Shown piece by piece: positions 45,012 through 53,382 of a DNA stretch of 64,000 nt; positions within the stretch are counted from its first letter, which is position 1; each line of letters starts with the position of its first letter. Under the pieces are notes generated by a model that had not been told where the DNA came from, did not search any database, and was given only the letters and a program-made list of their open reading frames with translations. A program made the position numbers and the translations under genes. The stretch is from Acidovorax sp. Its GTDB lineage: Bacteria > Pseudomonadota > Gammaproteobacteria > Burkholderiales > Burkholderiaceae_C. The stretch covers positions 1 through 64,000 of the forward strand of contig NZ_JAJTBB010000026.1 of assembly GCF_021287135.1 (NCBI RefSeq), read 5' to 3'.

Positions 45012-46516
45012 CGGGCGGAACAGCGGTACCCACCGTCACGCTGCCGCATGGTGGGCAACTGCAGGGCGTGTGGGACCAGGGCGTGCGGGTGTTTCGCGGC
45101 GTGCGGTATGCCCAGGCGCCGCACGGTGCGCTGCGCTTTGCGGCGCCCGTGCCGGTGCTGCCCTGGTCCGGCCTGCGGGATGCCACGGCCTTTGCGCCCA
45201 TGGCGCCGCAGCTGGCCCGCACCGCGCGCGCGGATGCGCCCCCGCTGGGCGCCGCGGACTGCCTGGCCGCCAACGTGTGGGCACCGCCCGCCGGGCCTGG
45301 CGCGGGTCTGCCCGTCATGGTGTGGGTGCATGGCGGCGGCTTCTTTCGCGGGGCGGCCAGCGAGCCGCTGTACGACGGGGCCGCGTTTGCGCTGCAGGGC
45401 GTGGTGTTCGTGTCGCTGCAGTACCGGCTGGGCATCGACGGCTTTCTGCATTTCGAGGGTGAGGAGCACGCCGCGCCGGCCAACCGGGGGCTGCTGGACC
45501 TGCTGGCCGGGCTGCAGTGGGTGCGCGACCACGTCGCGGCCTGGGGCGGCGACCCGGCCCGCATCACCGTGTTCGGCCAGTCGGCCGGGGCGGGCGCGCT
45601 GGCTTGCCTGCTGGGCCTGCCCGCTGCGCGCGGGCTGGTGCAGCGCGCCATCCTGCAAAGCCCCAGCGTGGCCTGCCAGACCTTGCAGGAGGCCGCCGCT
45701 GCGCGGCACGCCGTGGCCGCACTGGCGGGCGTGGAGCCCAGCCTCGCGGCGCTGGGCGCCGCGCCGCAGTCAGCGGTGCTGCACGCGGTGCACCGGCTGG
45801 CGTCCGACCCCGCCCTGCGGCTGCAGCACGGGCTGGGCGGGCGCAACTTCTTCCCCCTGCGGCCGGTCGTGGACGGGCAGGTGCTGGCCGCACCGCCGCT
45901 GCAGGCGCTCGCGCAGCAGTGGGCCGCCCAACCGCCGGACCTGCAGGTGCTGGCGGGGTGCAACGCCGACGAGATGCGCCTGTACCACGTGCCCGGCGGC
46001 GCCATCGACCGCGTGACCGAAGCGCAGGTGGAATCCTTCGCGCACGAAGTGGGCTTGCAAGGCAGCGCCGTCGAGGCCTTGCGCGGCATGCTGCCGCCCG
46101 CGCAGCGCACGCCCGGCGAGGTGCTGTGCGCGCTCCAGTCCGATTACTACTACCGCGTGCCCGCCCAGCGCATCGCCGCGCTGGCCCAGCGCTGGGCCCG
46201 CAGCGCGCATGGCTACGAGTTCGCCTGGCCATCCCCCCAGTGGCGCGGGCGGCTGGGTGCGGCGCACGGGGTGGAGTTGCCGTTCGTGTTGGGCAACCTC
46301 CACACCACGGCGGGGCAGGAACTCACCGGAGCCACGCCGCCCGCGGCGCTGTCGCAGGCCATGCAACTGGCCTGGGTGGCGTTTGCCCGCGGCGGAGACC
46401 CCGGCTGGGCGCCGTATGGGGCTGCGCCGCCAGCGGTTCAGCATTTTGGTGACACGGGCCTGTACGCGCCGCACCCGCAGCCCGCGCGCTTTCAGCTCTG
46501 GGACGGCCTTCTCTGA
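45008..46516 (+). CDS. type B carboxylesterase
   Basis: A 502-residue carboxylesterase/lipase family protein. HGGGFFRGA (about residue 110) forms the oxyanion hole, FGQSAGAGA (about 192-200) the nucleophile, and GCNADEMRLY (about 317) and HGVELPFVLGN (about 420) supply acid and histidine regions. There is no signal peptide, so it is probably cytoplasmic. Co-translated with the TctC receptor, suggesting that it acts on an imported ester or an ester of the same carboxylate. Confidence 0.9.
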   Translation: MTGGTAVPTVTLPHGGQLQGVWDQGVRVFRGVRYAQAPHGALRFAAPVPVLPWSGLRDATAFAPMAPQLARTARADAPPLGAADCLAANVWAPPAGPGAGLPVMVWVHGGGFFRGAASEPLYDGAAFALQGVVFVSLQYRLGIDGFLHFEGEEHAAPANRGLLDLLAGLQWVRDHVAAWGGDPARITVFGQSAGAGALACLLGLPAARGLVQRAILQSPSVACQTLQEAAAARHAVAALAGVEPSLAALGAAPQSAVLHAVHRLASDPALRLQHGLGGRNFFPLRPVVDGQVLAAPPLQALAQQWAAQPPDLQVLAGCNADEMRLYHVPGGAIDRVTEAQVESFAHEVGLQGSAVEALRGMLPPAQRTPGEVLCALQSDYYYRVPAQRIAALAQRWARSAHGYEFAWPSPQWRGRLGAAHGVELPFVLGNLHTTAGQELTGATPPAALSQAMQLAWVAFARGGDPGWAPYGAAPPAVQHFGDTGLYAPHPQPARFQLWDGLL

Positions 46517-46605
46517 CGCGTGCCACGCCGGGGTAGCAGCCGCGCGATGCGCTCGCTACACTGCCCGGGCAGTGTTTGCTGCACATCCAAGAGAGGGGGA
46601 TTGCC

Positions 46606-47178
46606 ATGGCTTCAGCCAGTGTGGGAGATTGTCTGTCCGGTGCCTGGGGCACCTTCAAGAAAAACGTCCTCACCCACGTGGTGTGCACCTTGCTGGTGAT
46701 GGTGGTGGCCGGCATCAGTGCCGGCCTGCTGGCCGGGCCCATGGTGGTGGGCTACATGCGCATGATCGAGCGCGAGGCGCGCGGCGAGGCGGTGCAGATC
46801 GGCGACGTGTTCCGGGGCTTTGACGATTTCGTGCCCGCCTTTGTGGCCGGCCTCATCAGCTCGCTGGTCGTGTCGCTGGGCTTCATGCTGTGCTTCATTC
46901 CGGGCCTGCTGGTCATGGCGCTGCCGCCCGTGGCCCTGTACCTGGTGGCGCGCGGCGAGCGCGACGGGGTGGCGGCTTTCAGCCAGGCCTGGAGCATCGT
47001 GACGAAGAACCTGGGCTCGGCCTTGGTCTGCTCGCTGGTGCTGGGCATCGTGGGGTCGCTGGGTTTTCTGTTGTGCTGGGTGGGCGCGCTGCTGACGCTG
47101 CCGCTGTCCACCATCGGCTCGTACTACATGGCACGCCAGCTGGTGGGCGATGAACCCGTCGCACTTCCCCCGCTCTGA
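46606..47178 (+). CDS. multi-pass membrane protein of unknown function
   Basis: A 190-residue protein with four to five hydrophobic helices, DUF4013/DUF975-like, with the pattern GPMVVGYMRMIEREARGEAVQIGDVFRGFDDF (about 45-76, in part) that marks glycerophosphodiester-like membrane families of unknown role. GAGAGGGGG precedes the ATG. It overlaps the next gene by 29 bp, so the two are likely co-expressed. Confidence 0.75.
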   Translation: MASASVGDCLSGAWGTFKKNVLTHVVCTLLVMVVAGISAGLLAGPMVVGYMRMIEREARGEAVQIGDVFRGFDDFVPAFVAGLISSLVVSLGFMLCFIPGLLVMALPPVALYLVARGERDGVAAFSQAWSIVTKNLGSALVCSLVLGIVGSLGFLLCWVGALLTLPLSTIGSYYMARQLVGDEPVALPPL

Positions 47179-47608
47179 CGACGTTCGCGCTGGCGCGGCA
47201 ACCGCCGGGCCACCGCTGCAGCGGGCTGATCGTGCGCTGCGGCTGGCGCTGGGCCTGGGCGTGCCGCTGGCCATGGCGGCCACGCCGTGGTGGCTGCGCC
47301 AGGCGGGTGGAGACCGGGGCTGGGGCTGCGGGTTCCGGGCGCTGACGGGCCTGCCCTGCCCGCTGTGCGGCGGCACGCACGCCTGCGCGGCGCTGGTGCA
47401 GGGGGACGTGGCGGGCGCGTGGGCGGCCAACCCGGGGGCGCTGGTGCTGCTGGTGTGGCTGCTGCTGGCCGCCAGCCAGGCAGGGGCCGAGGGCCTCGGT
47501 GGCCGCCGCCGCGCGGCACGCTGGCCCGGGTGGCACCCGGCGGTGCTGGCGGTGGTCGGGGGCGGGCTGCTGGTGTCCTGGCTGGCGCGCCTGGCCGGGC
47601 TGGCATAG
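47150..47608 (+). CDS. DUF2752 family membrane protein
   Basis: A 152-residue protein with about three hydrophobic helices and the family motif LTGLPCPLCGGTHACAALVQGD (about residues 65-86, CPLCGGTHA as core), which matches DUF2752. The paired cysteines may bind metal. It overlaps the upstream membrane protein gene. Function unknown. Confidence 0.8.
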   Translation: MNPSHFPRSDDVRAGAATAGPPLQRADRALRLALGLGVPLAMAATPWWLRQAGGDRGWGCGFRALTGLPCPLCGGTHACAALVQGDVAGAWAANPGALVLLVWLLLAASQAGAEGLGGRRRAARWPGWHPAVLAVVGGGLLVSWLARLAGLA

Positions 47609-47754
47609 CGCGGCGCTGCGGCGCCGGGTTGCCGCGCGCCCCACGCCAAAGGGCCCGCTGCTCGCGGGCCGTGGGCCGCGGACCCCAATGGCCCGCTGGC
47701 GGCTTCCATTCCAACGGCACTCCCGGGCTGCAGCGCGCGGGGGTGGGCGGGGCG

Positions 47755-48114
47755 TCAGCTCAAAAGACCTTTCTCGAATTCGGTGGGCGACAGCGATCCG
47801 TTGCGGTCGGTGTCCAGTTCCTTGAAACGCTGGCTGATGGCGGGTAGCTGCGTGGCTTCCTGCTCGCTGAGCTTTCCGTCCTTGTCGGCGTCTGCGCGGT
47901 TGAAGGCGTTGGTGGCGGCGCGCGACGGGTTGCCGGTGCCCGGGCCGTAGGAGTAGGGCGCGTCCGACCCTTGCGCTGCGGGGCTTTTGCTGCCACCGCT
48001 GGCGGCGCCTTGCGCCTGGGCTTGCAGTGCCCCGGCGCCACCCAGCGCCAGGGCGGCGAAGAGCATCACGCTGCGGCTGTCAAACGAGGAAATGCGTCGT
48101 TGCTGTGCTTTCAT
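47755..48114 (-). CDS. exported EF-hand protein
   Basis: A 119-residue protein with a signal-like N-terminus (about 1-35, QAQAQ) and two EF-hand calcium loops, DADKDGKLSEQE (about 74-85) and DTDRNGSLSPTE (about 101-112), with the usual acidic and Gly positions. It would bind Ca2+ in the periplasm. Divergent from a second EF-hand protein at 48476. Confidence 0.82.
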   Translation of the reverse strand: MKAQQRRISSFDSRSVMLFAALALGGAGALQAQAQGAASGGSKSPAAQGSDAPYSYGPGTGNPSRAATNAFNRADADKDGKLSEQEATQLPAISQRFKELDTDRNGSLSPTEFEKGLLS

Positions 48115-48475
48115 GGAAGCGGGGCTCCTTTGAAGTTGAACAGGCGTTCATTGCACTGCAGCAGTGGCCGCAAGACCAGCACTCTTGCCGGCTGTTGCGC
48201 ACGCCAACAAATGCCAGCGCCATGTAACCGCAGGCGCCGCTTGTGTAGAGCAATGCTGCAAATCTGTACCCCAACGTAAGTCTGCACGGGCAGGGTGCGC
48301 AGGCGCGGCGGCGGCACGCCGGCTGGCCCCCGGACGACCGGCACCGCGGCGGATGTCCTACAGCCCGGGGCCTGCGCGGCTCCAACAATGGGTGTTCAGC
48401 CTTCCGCTTCGGGAGGTTTTTTCATCCATTTTTTGGTTGTCGTTCTTCGTGAACTGAAACGGAAAGGAGCCTTTT
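48115..48475. other. gene-free interval between divergent EF-hand genes
   Basis: About 361 bp with promoters expected for both flanking genes. No coding region is supported. It includes a plus-strand terminator-like hairpin (48400-48422), described separately, that lies 54 bp before the second EF-hand gene. Confidence 0.5.
48400..48422 (+). terminator. terminator-like hairpin in an intergenic leader
   Basis: CCTTCCG (48400-48406), loop CTT, CGGGAGG (48410-48416; one G-U pair), then TTTTTT (48417-48422). Its plus-strand direction has no gene before it, so it would end an unseen small transcript or act as an attenuator of the gene at 48476. Confidence 0.5.
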
Positions 48476-48919
48476 ATGAACAAGCAAACCGCCCTGGCCG
48501 CGCTGGCCGCTCTCGCCTGCACCGCCGCCCTGGCCCAGGCACCCGCCGGCAACGCGTCGCGCCCGCCGTCGGAGGTCAGCCCCACCGCGTCGGGCGGGCC
48601 CGCCGCCGCCAATGCGCAAAACCGCGTGGACCAGCGTGCCGCGAACAACTCGGCAGCCCCCATGGACCCGGCCAAGGGTGACGGCCGCGGTGCCCCGGTG
48701 GCCGAGATCAACCCCAGCGCCTCGGGCGGCAAGGCCGCTGCCAAGGCCGATGCCCGGGTGAACGCCAGGCTGATGGACAGCAACGGCGACGGCATGGTGT
48801 CGCGCCAGGAATGGGACACCTACCACGCCAACGCGTGGAACAGCATGAAGCCCGGCGCCGCCGGCGTGTCCACGGCGGACCTGGACAAGTACAACCGCAA
48901 CCCCTCGATGGTTCACTAA
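48476..48919 (+). CDS. exported protein with EF-hand loop
   Basis: A 147-residue protein with a signal peptide (about 1-22, AALAQA). Two related Pro/Ala-rich segments (EVSPTASGGPAAANAQNRVD and EINPSASGGKAAAKADARVN) are followed by one EF-hand-like loop, DSNGDGMVSRQE (about 101-112). GGAAAGGAG precedes the start. It ends in a good terminator. Confidence 0.78.
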   Translation: MNKQTALAALAALACTAALAQAPAGNASRPPSEVSPTASGGPAAANAQNRVDQRAANNSAAPMDPAKGDGRGAPVAEINPSASGGKAAAKADARVNARLMDSNGDGMVSRQEWDTYHANAWNSMKPGAAGVSTADLDKYNRNPSMVH

Positions 48920-48956
48920 ACAGCAAGCCCTGTGGCAGGGCCCACCGCCCGCCGCA

Positions 48957-48992
48957 GCCCCGCCGTGCACCCACCGCCGGCGGGGCTTTTTT
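48957..48992 (+). terminator. rho-independent terminator
   Basis: Perfect 9-bp stem, arms GCCCCGCCG (48957-48965) and CGGCGGGGC (48978-48986), then six T. It ends the EF-hand gene. Confidence 0.88.
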
Positions 48993-49039
48993 CCGGGGGG
49001 CTGGACGACAATGGCGCCCTTCCATCTCGCAAGCAGACC

Positions 49040-49609
49040 ATGGGCAACCGACTCACACAGATCGCCACGCGCACGGGCGACGCCGGCACCACCGGCCTGG
49101 GCAACAACCAGCGCGTATCCAAGAACAGCCTGCGCATCCACGCGCTGGGCGACGTGGACGAGTTGAACTCGCACATCGGCCTGCTGCTGTGCGAGCGGCT
49201 GCCCGACGGTGTGCGCGCGCTGCTGGTCGAAATCCAGCACCAGCTGTTCAACCTGGGAGGCGAGCTGTCCATCCCCGGCTATGAGCTGCTCAAGCCCGAA
49301 GCCGTCCTGGCCCTGGACGAGGCGCTGGCCCAGCACAACGCCGCGCTGCCGCGGCTGCAGGAGTTCATCCTGCCCGCCGGCACCCGCGCCGCCGCGCAGG
49401 CCCATGTCTGCCGCACCGTCGCCCGCCGCGCCGAGCGCGCCGTGGTGGCCCTGGGCAACGAAGAGGCGCTGAACGACGCCCCACGCCAGTACCTCAACCG
49501 CCTCTCCGACCTGATGTTCGTCCTCGCCCGCGTGCTCAACCGCATGGACGGCGGCGACGACGTGTACTGGAAAAGCGAGCGCCTGGCGCAGCAGGATGCT
49601 ACTGAATAG
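49040..49609 (+). CDS. PduO-type cob(I)alamin adenosyltransferase
   Basis: A 189-residue ATP:cob(I)alamin adenosyltransferase, which makes coenzyme B12. The family motif TRTGDAGTTGLGNNQRVSK (residues 8-26), DELNSHIG (about 37-44) and RTVARRAERAVV (about 134-145) are present, and the length is usual. The last residues Asp-Ala-Thr-Glu and the TAG stop lie in a dispersed repeat (49595-49657), so the C-terminus is set by repeat sequence. Confidence 0.92.
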   Translation: MGNRLTQIATRTGDAGTTGLGNNQRVSKNSLRIHALGDVDELNSHIGLLLCERLPDGVRALLVEIQHQLFNLGGELSIPGYELLKPEAVLALDEALAQHNAALPRLQEFILPAGTRAAAQAHVCRTVARRAERAVVALGNEEALNDAPRQYLNRLSDLMFVLARVLNRMDGGDDVYWKSERLAQQDATE

Positions 49610-49657
49610 ATAGCTGCTAGCGCTTATCCAGCAAGCGCTGGAGGGCGATTTGGCTTG
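49595..49657 (+). repeat. dispersed 60-bp repeat, copy D
   Basis: GATGCTACTGAATAGATAGC, TGCTAGCGCTTATCCAGCAA, GCGCTGGAGG, GATTTGGCTTG. It closely matches copy B and gives the stop codon of the adenosyltransferase gene. Confidence 0.92.
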
Positions 49658-49674
49658 GGGTTTTGCCGTGCCCT

Positions 49675-49700
49675 GGCTTCAACAGGCTCAGCCCGAACGG
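49675..49700. repeat. 26-bp repeat, intergenic copy 3
   Basis: GGCTTCAACAGGCTCAGCCC GAACGG. Same element as the two copies in the helicase gene. Confidence 0.85.
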
Positions 49701-49767
49701 ATGGGGAGGGGGGCTCCTCTTGCGTTGGGCTGGCAACCATCGGCCACGTTGCCCCCGCCTTTGGCGC

Positions 49768-49894
49768 AGGGCGCGGGCCAGACCAGGGCAGCCAAGCAAG
49801 GGCCGCCCCGCAGCGAGGGCTGCGTCCCCCTTCCCGAATCGCGCCAGCGATTCGAGAGAAGGGGGAAGGCACGAAGTGCCTCAGGGGGATGCCC
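49768..49894 (-). repeat. hairpin repeat (BOX-like), copy 3
   Basis: Reverse orientation of copies 1 and 2, with GCAAGGGCCGCCCC, GCGTCCCCC, a hairpin and GGGGGAAGG in matching order. The inner arms are CGAATCGC (49835-49842) and GCGATTCG (49847-49854), a perfect pairing different in sequence from the other copies. Confidence 0.9.
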
Positions 49895-49895
49895 C

Positions 49896-50318
49896 CTACC
49901 TCGGCGCCAGGATCGCCATCGTCAGCCGCGACACGCACGTCAGCTCCCCGGCTTCGTTGTGCAGGTCGATGTGCCAGACGTGCGTGGTGCGCCCGATGTG
50001 CACCGGCCGGGCCGTGCCCGTCACCCAGCCGCTGGTGGCCGAGCGCAGGTGGTTGGCGTTGATGTCCAGGCCCACGGCGCGGTAGCCCTCGGGCAGGGCG
50101 TAGTAGGCGCCGGTGGAGCCCATCGATTCGGCCAGCACCACGCTGACCCCGCCGTGCAGCAGGCCGAACGGCTGGATGGTGCGATGGTCCACGGGCACCC
50201 GGGCCCGCAGGAAATCGTCGCCCACCTCGGTGAACTCAATGCCAAGGTGCTCGACGGCGGTGTTGCGGTTGGCGGCCTTCAGCAGGGCCAGGTCGATGGG
50301 TTTTTTCCAGAGGGGCAT
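49896..50318 (-). CDS. hotdog-fold thioesterase
   Basis: A 140-residue PaaI/YdiI-like hotdog thioesterase. The motif PFGLLHGGVSVVLAESMGS (about residues 51-69) with the catalytic Glu in the helix, and the later LDINANHLRSA and TGTARPVHIGRTTHVWHIDL, are typical. It hydrolyses acyl-CoA or aryl-CoA esters such as 1,4-dihydroxy-2-naphthoyl-CoA (MenI type) or phenylacetyl-type esters. Which one is not clear. Confidence 0.9.
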   Translation of the reverse strand: MPLWKKPIDLALLKAANRNTAVEHLGIEFTEVGDDFLRARVPVDHRTIQPFGLLHGGVSVVLAESMGSTGAYYALPEGYRAVGLDINANHLRSATSGWVTGTARPVHIGRTTHVWHIDLHNEAGELTCVSRLTMAILAPR

Positions 50319-50378
50319 GGTGGTGGTGTCGGTCGCAACGGAGGAAACCGGCCATTGTGCCGCCGCCCGGCGGGGCGG

Positions 50379-51530
50379 TCAGCCCACCATGCGACCGTTG
50401 GCGCCCAGCACGCCCAGGTCCAGGAAGCGCGACCCTACGTAGGGAGCGCCGCCGGCATAGTCGATGAGCAGGCCGCCCAGGTCGTTGCCGCGGATGCCGG
50501 CCAGCGCGTTGCGCAGCTTGGCGCGCGTGAGGTCGCGGCCGGCGCGCTCCAGGCCTTCGGTGAGCACGCGGGCGTTCACGTAGCCCTCGAAACTGCGCGC
50601 CGAGAACTCCTGGAAGCCTGCCGCCTTCATGGCCCGCTGGTAGTCGCGCACCAGCGCCACGCTGGTGCGTCCGGCGTCGGGCAGCACCATCGACAGGGCA
50701 ATGCCGGCCGCCTTGCCGCCCAGCTGGCGCAGGTTGTCCCCGGACAGGGCCACGCTGGTGGCGGCCAGCGGCGTGCTGGGCGACACCTTCTTGAACTCGT
50801 TCACCAGCGCCGCCGAGACATCGCCGGCCGTGCCCAGCAGCACCGCCATGGGCTTGGCGGCGACCGCCTGGCGCACCACGTCGGCCACCTGCGCGCCCTG
50901 GTTGTCGAGCTTGAACGCCTTGGGCGCCTGCAGGCTGGCCGCCTTGAGCGCGGCGTTCACGTCGGCCAGGAACTCGCGGCCGAAGGCCGTGTCCTGGTAC
51001 ACGATGGCCAGGTCGGTGATGCCCATGGCCACCAGCTTCTGCGCCAGGCGCTGCGCCTCGTCGGAATAGCTGGCGCGCACGTGGAACACCGAGCGGTACT
51101 CCGCCTTGCGCAGCGAATTGGCGCCGCTCTGGGGTGCCACGTAGGGGATCTGCGCCTCGTCCACCAGGGGCAGGATGCGCTGGTTGTTGGCCGTGCCCAT
51201 GCAGGAGATCAGGGCCACCACGCTGCCGTCGGCAATCAGCTTGCGGGCGTTGTCTTCCGACCGGGCGGCGTCGTACCCGTCGTCCAGGGCCAGCAGCTTC
51301 AGCTCGCGGCCATGGACGCCGCGCGCGTTGGCCTGGGCAATGCCCGCGTCCAGCCCTTGCTTGAGCTCCTTGCCCAGGCTGGCCAGCGCGCCCGACAGGC
51401 CAAGCGAGCAGCCGATGCTCACGGTCTTGGCGTCCATCGGGTCCTGCACGCCCACGGCGCGGGAGGCATTGGCAAGCAGCAGGCCGGCGCTGGCGGCCAC
51501 AAGGGATTGGGTGAACTGGCGTCGTTGCAT
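50379..51530 (-). CDS. periplasmic ABC-type amino acid/amide binding protein
   Basis: A 383-residue type I periplasmic binding protein of the branched-chain amino acid (LivK) family: signal peptide (about 1-26), then VSIGCSLGLSGALASLGKEL (about 37-56), LDDGYDAARSEDNARKLIA, QRILPLVDEAQIPYVAPQSGA, and YQDTAFGREFLADV. No permease or ATPase is adjacent, so it is an orphan receptor. A strong terminator-like hairpin stands just before its start and a GGGTTAACCC palindrome about 100 bp upstream. Confidence 0.9.
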   Translation of the reverse strand: MQRRQFTQSLVAASAGLLLANASRAVGVQDPMDAKTVSIGCSLGLSGALASLGKELKQGLDAGIAQANARGVHGRELKLLALDDGYDAARSEDNARKLIADGSVVALISCMGTANNQRILPLVDEAQIPYVAPQSGANSLRKAEYRSVFHVRASYSDEAQRLAQKLVAMGITDLAIVYQDTAFGREFLADVNAALKAASLQAPKAFKLDNQGAQVADVVRQAVAAKPMAVLLGTAGDVSAALVNEFKKVSPSTPLAATSVALSGDNLRQLGGKAAGIALSMVLPDAGRTSVALVRDYQRAMKAAGFQEFSARSFEGYVNARVLTEGLERAGRDLTRAKLRNALAGIRGNDLGGLLIDYAGGAPYVGSRFLDLGVLGANGRMVG

Positions 51531-51551
51531 GGTGGAACAGAAAAAAGCGGG

Positions 51552-51586
51552 CAGACAAAAAACAACCAGCCCCGTCGGGGCTGGTT
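51552..51586 (-). terminator. terminator/attenuator immediately before the binding protein gene
   Basis: On the minus strand a perfect 10-bp stem (arms AACCAGCCCC and GGGGCTGGTT, 51564-51586) is followed by a T-rich run. It could end the CoA-transferase transcript, but it lies only 22-34 bp before the binding-protein ATG, so it would also interrupt that gene's own leader. Confidence 0.75.
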
Positions 51587-51626
51587 GGGAGGACTCGAAA
51601 AAGGGAACCCCGGGAATGTGAACCTA

Positions 51627-51639
51627 GGGTTAACCCTTA
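51627..51639. promoter_or_regulatory. TAAGGGTTAACCC motif, copy 1
   Basis: On the minus strand TAAGGGTTAACCC, with the perfect palindrome GGGTTAACCC at 51627-51636, about 100 bp upstream of the binding-protein start. The same 13 bases occur at 53332-53344. Confidence 0.5.
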
Positions 51640-51714
51640 TTCTAGCCAGGGCTTGTGAACCTTGCAGAGCCCCTTTGGCGCCTGGGGAATCTGCGGGATG
51701 GCCGGGCGCCGCTG

Positions 51715-53244
51715 TCAGGCCGGCTGGTTCTGGCGCATGCTGCCCGTCTCGACGTAGCGCTGGTGCCACGACAGGGCCTCGCCCAGCACGTGGGGCGTGT
51801 GCTGGCCCACGGCGGTCTTGCGGGCGCGGGCCACGTAGTCATGCAGGGCGGGGCGAAAGTCCGGGTGCGCGCACTGGTTGATGATGATCTCGGCGCGCTG
51901 CGTGGGGGAGTGGCCGCGCAGGTCGGCCAGGCCCTGTTCGGTGACGAGGATCTGCACGTCGTGCTCGGTGTGGTCCACGTGCGAGGCCATGGGCACGATG
52001 CACGAGATGGCGCCGTTCTTGGCGAGCGACGGCGTCATGAAGATCGACAGGTAGGCGTTGCGCGCGAAGTCGCCCGAGCCGCCGATGCCGTTCATGATGG
52101 CCGAGCCCATCACGTGGGTGCTGTTCACGTTACCGTAGATGTCGGCCTCGATCATGCCGTTCATCGCGATCAGGCCCATGCGGCGGATCAGCTCGGGGTG
52201 GTTGCTGATCTCCTGCGGGCGCAGCACCAGGCGCTCCTTGTAGAAGTCGATGCGGTCATTGAAGTCCTGCATGGCCGCGGGGCTCAGCGACAGCGCGGTG
52301 GCCGAGGCGCTGGCCAGCGTGCCCGAGCGCAGCATGTCCAGCATGCCGTCCTGCAGCACCTCGGTGTAGGCCGTCAGGTTCTTGAACGGCCCGCTGTTCA
52401 GCCCGGCCAGCACGGCGTTGGCAATGTTGCCCACGCCCGACTGCAGCGGCAGCAGGTCCTTGGGCAGGCGGCCCTTTTTCACCTCGTGCTGCAGGAAGTC
52501 GATGATGTGGGCCGCGATGCGGTTGGACGTTTCGTCCGGCGCGGCGTAGACCGAATTGCGGTCGGGCTTGTCGGTCATCACCACGGCGATCACCTTGGAC
52601 GGGTCGCAGCGCAGGTAGGGCTCGCCGATGCGCTGGTTCGGCTCCGTCATCGGGATGGGCTTGCGGTGCGGCGGCACGTCGGTGCCGTAGTAGATGTCGT
52701 GCATGCCCTCCAGCTTGGGGTTGTGCCAGGTGTTCACCTCCAGGATGACCTTGTCGGCCTGGTCCAGCCACGTCTTGTTGTTGCCCACGGAGGACGAGGG
52801 GATCAGCCGCCCGTCGGGCAGCACGCCCGCCACTTCGACCACCGCCACATCCAGCTTGCCCAGGAAGCCGAACCACACGAACTGCGCCACGTGCGAGAGG
52901 TGGATGTCCACATACTGCATCTGCCCGGCGTTGATCTGGCGCCGCACCGTGGGGTCGGACTGGTAGGGCAGGCGCATCTCCACGCCGTCCACCTGGGCCA
53001 GCGCGCCGTCCAGCTCGGGCGCCGTGGAGGCGCCGGTCCACAGGCCAATCTTGAACCCCTTGCCCTGCGCGTTCAGGCTTTCGATGCGCCGCGCCAGCGC
53101 GCCGGGCACCGCCTTCGGGTAGCCAGCCCCCGTGAATCCGCTCATGCCCACGTGGGCGCCGGCGGGGATCAGGGCGGCTGCCTCGTCGGCAGACATGATG
53201 CGGGAGAGAAAGTCGGGGTACAGCACCCGATCGGCCAGGGACAT
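51715..53244 (-). CDS. acetyl-CoA hydrolase/succinate CoA-transferase family enzyme
   Basis: A 509-residue family I CoA-transferase of the ScpC/AarC/Cat1 type. Features are GMSGFTGAGYPKAVPGALA (about residues 33-51), QSGVGNIANAVLAGL (about 267-281), YTEVLQDGMLDMLRSG with the CoA-thioester glutamate, and GSGDFARNAYLSIFM (about 393-407). It probably transfers CoA between succinyl-CoA and acetate or propionate. A TAAGGGTTAACCC motif lies about 90 bp upstream. Confidence 0.94.
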   Translation of the reverse strand: MSLADRVLYPDFLSRIMSADEAAALIPAGAHVGMSGFTGAGYPKAVPGALARRIESLNAQGKGFKIGLWTGASTAPELDGALAQVDGVEMRLPYQSDPTVRRQINAGQMQYVDIHLSHVAQFVWFGFLGKLDVAVVEVAGVLPDGRLIPSSSVGNNKTWLDQADKVILEVNTWHNPKLEGMHDIYYGTDVPPHRKPIPMTEPNQRIGEPYLRCDPSKVIAVVMTDKPDRNSVYAAPDETSNRIAAHIIDFLQHEVKKGRLPKDLLPLQSGVGNIANAVLAGLNSGPFKNLTAYTEVLQDGMLDMLRSGTLASASATALSLSPAAMQDFNDRIDFYKERLVLRPQEISNHPELIRRMGLIAMNGMIEADIYGNVNSTHVMGSAIMNGIGGSGDFARNAYLSIFMTPSLAKNGAISCIVPMASHVDHTEHDVQILVTEQGLADLRGHSPTQRAEIIINQCAHPDFRPALHDYVARARKTAVGQHTPHVLGEALSWHQRYVETGSMRQNQPA

Positions 53245-53331
53245 GTGAAAAACTCCGCTCTAGTGGCAGGCCGCGCACCCGCGGCCCTTGGCAAAACCAG
53301 CGATCCTAGCGACCGTTTCTTACAAATACCG

Positions 53332-53344
53332 GGGTTAACCCTTA
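53332..53344. promoter_or_regulatory. TAAGGGTTAACCC motif, copy 2
   Basis: On the minus strand TAAGGGTTAACCC (palindrome 53332-53341) stands about 90 bp upstream of the CoA-transferase start. Spacing and orientation match copy 1 before the binding-protein gene. Confidence 0.5.
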
Positions 53345-53382
53345 CACCGCCCCGTGCCCGGGGCGGGGGCCGTGCGTACCGT

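Noticed and set aside
49617..49938. Short open frames between the adenosyltransferase and the thioesterase genes
   Set aside because: They are translations of three stacked repeats (60-bp, 26-bp and hairpin types), not genes.
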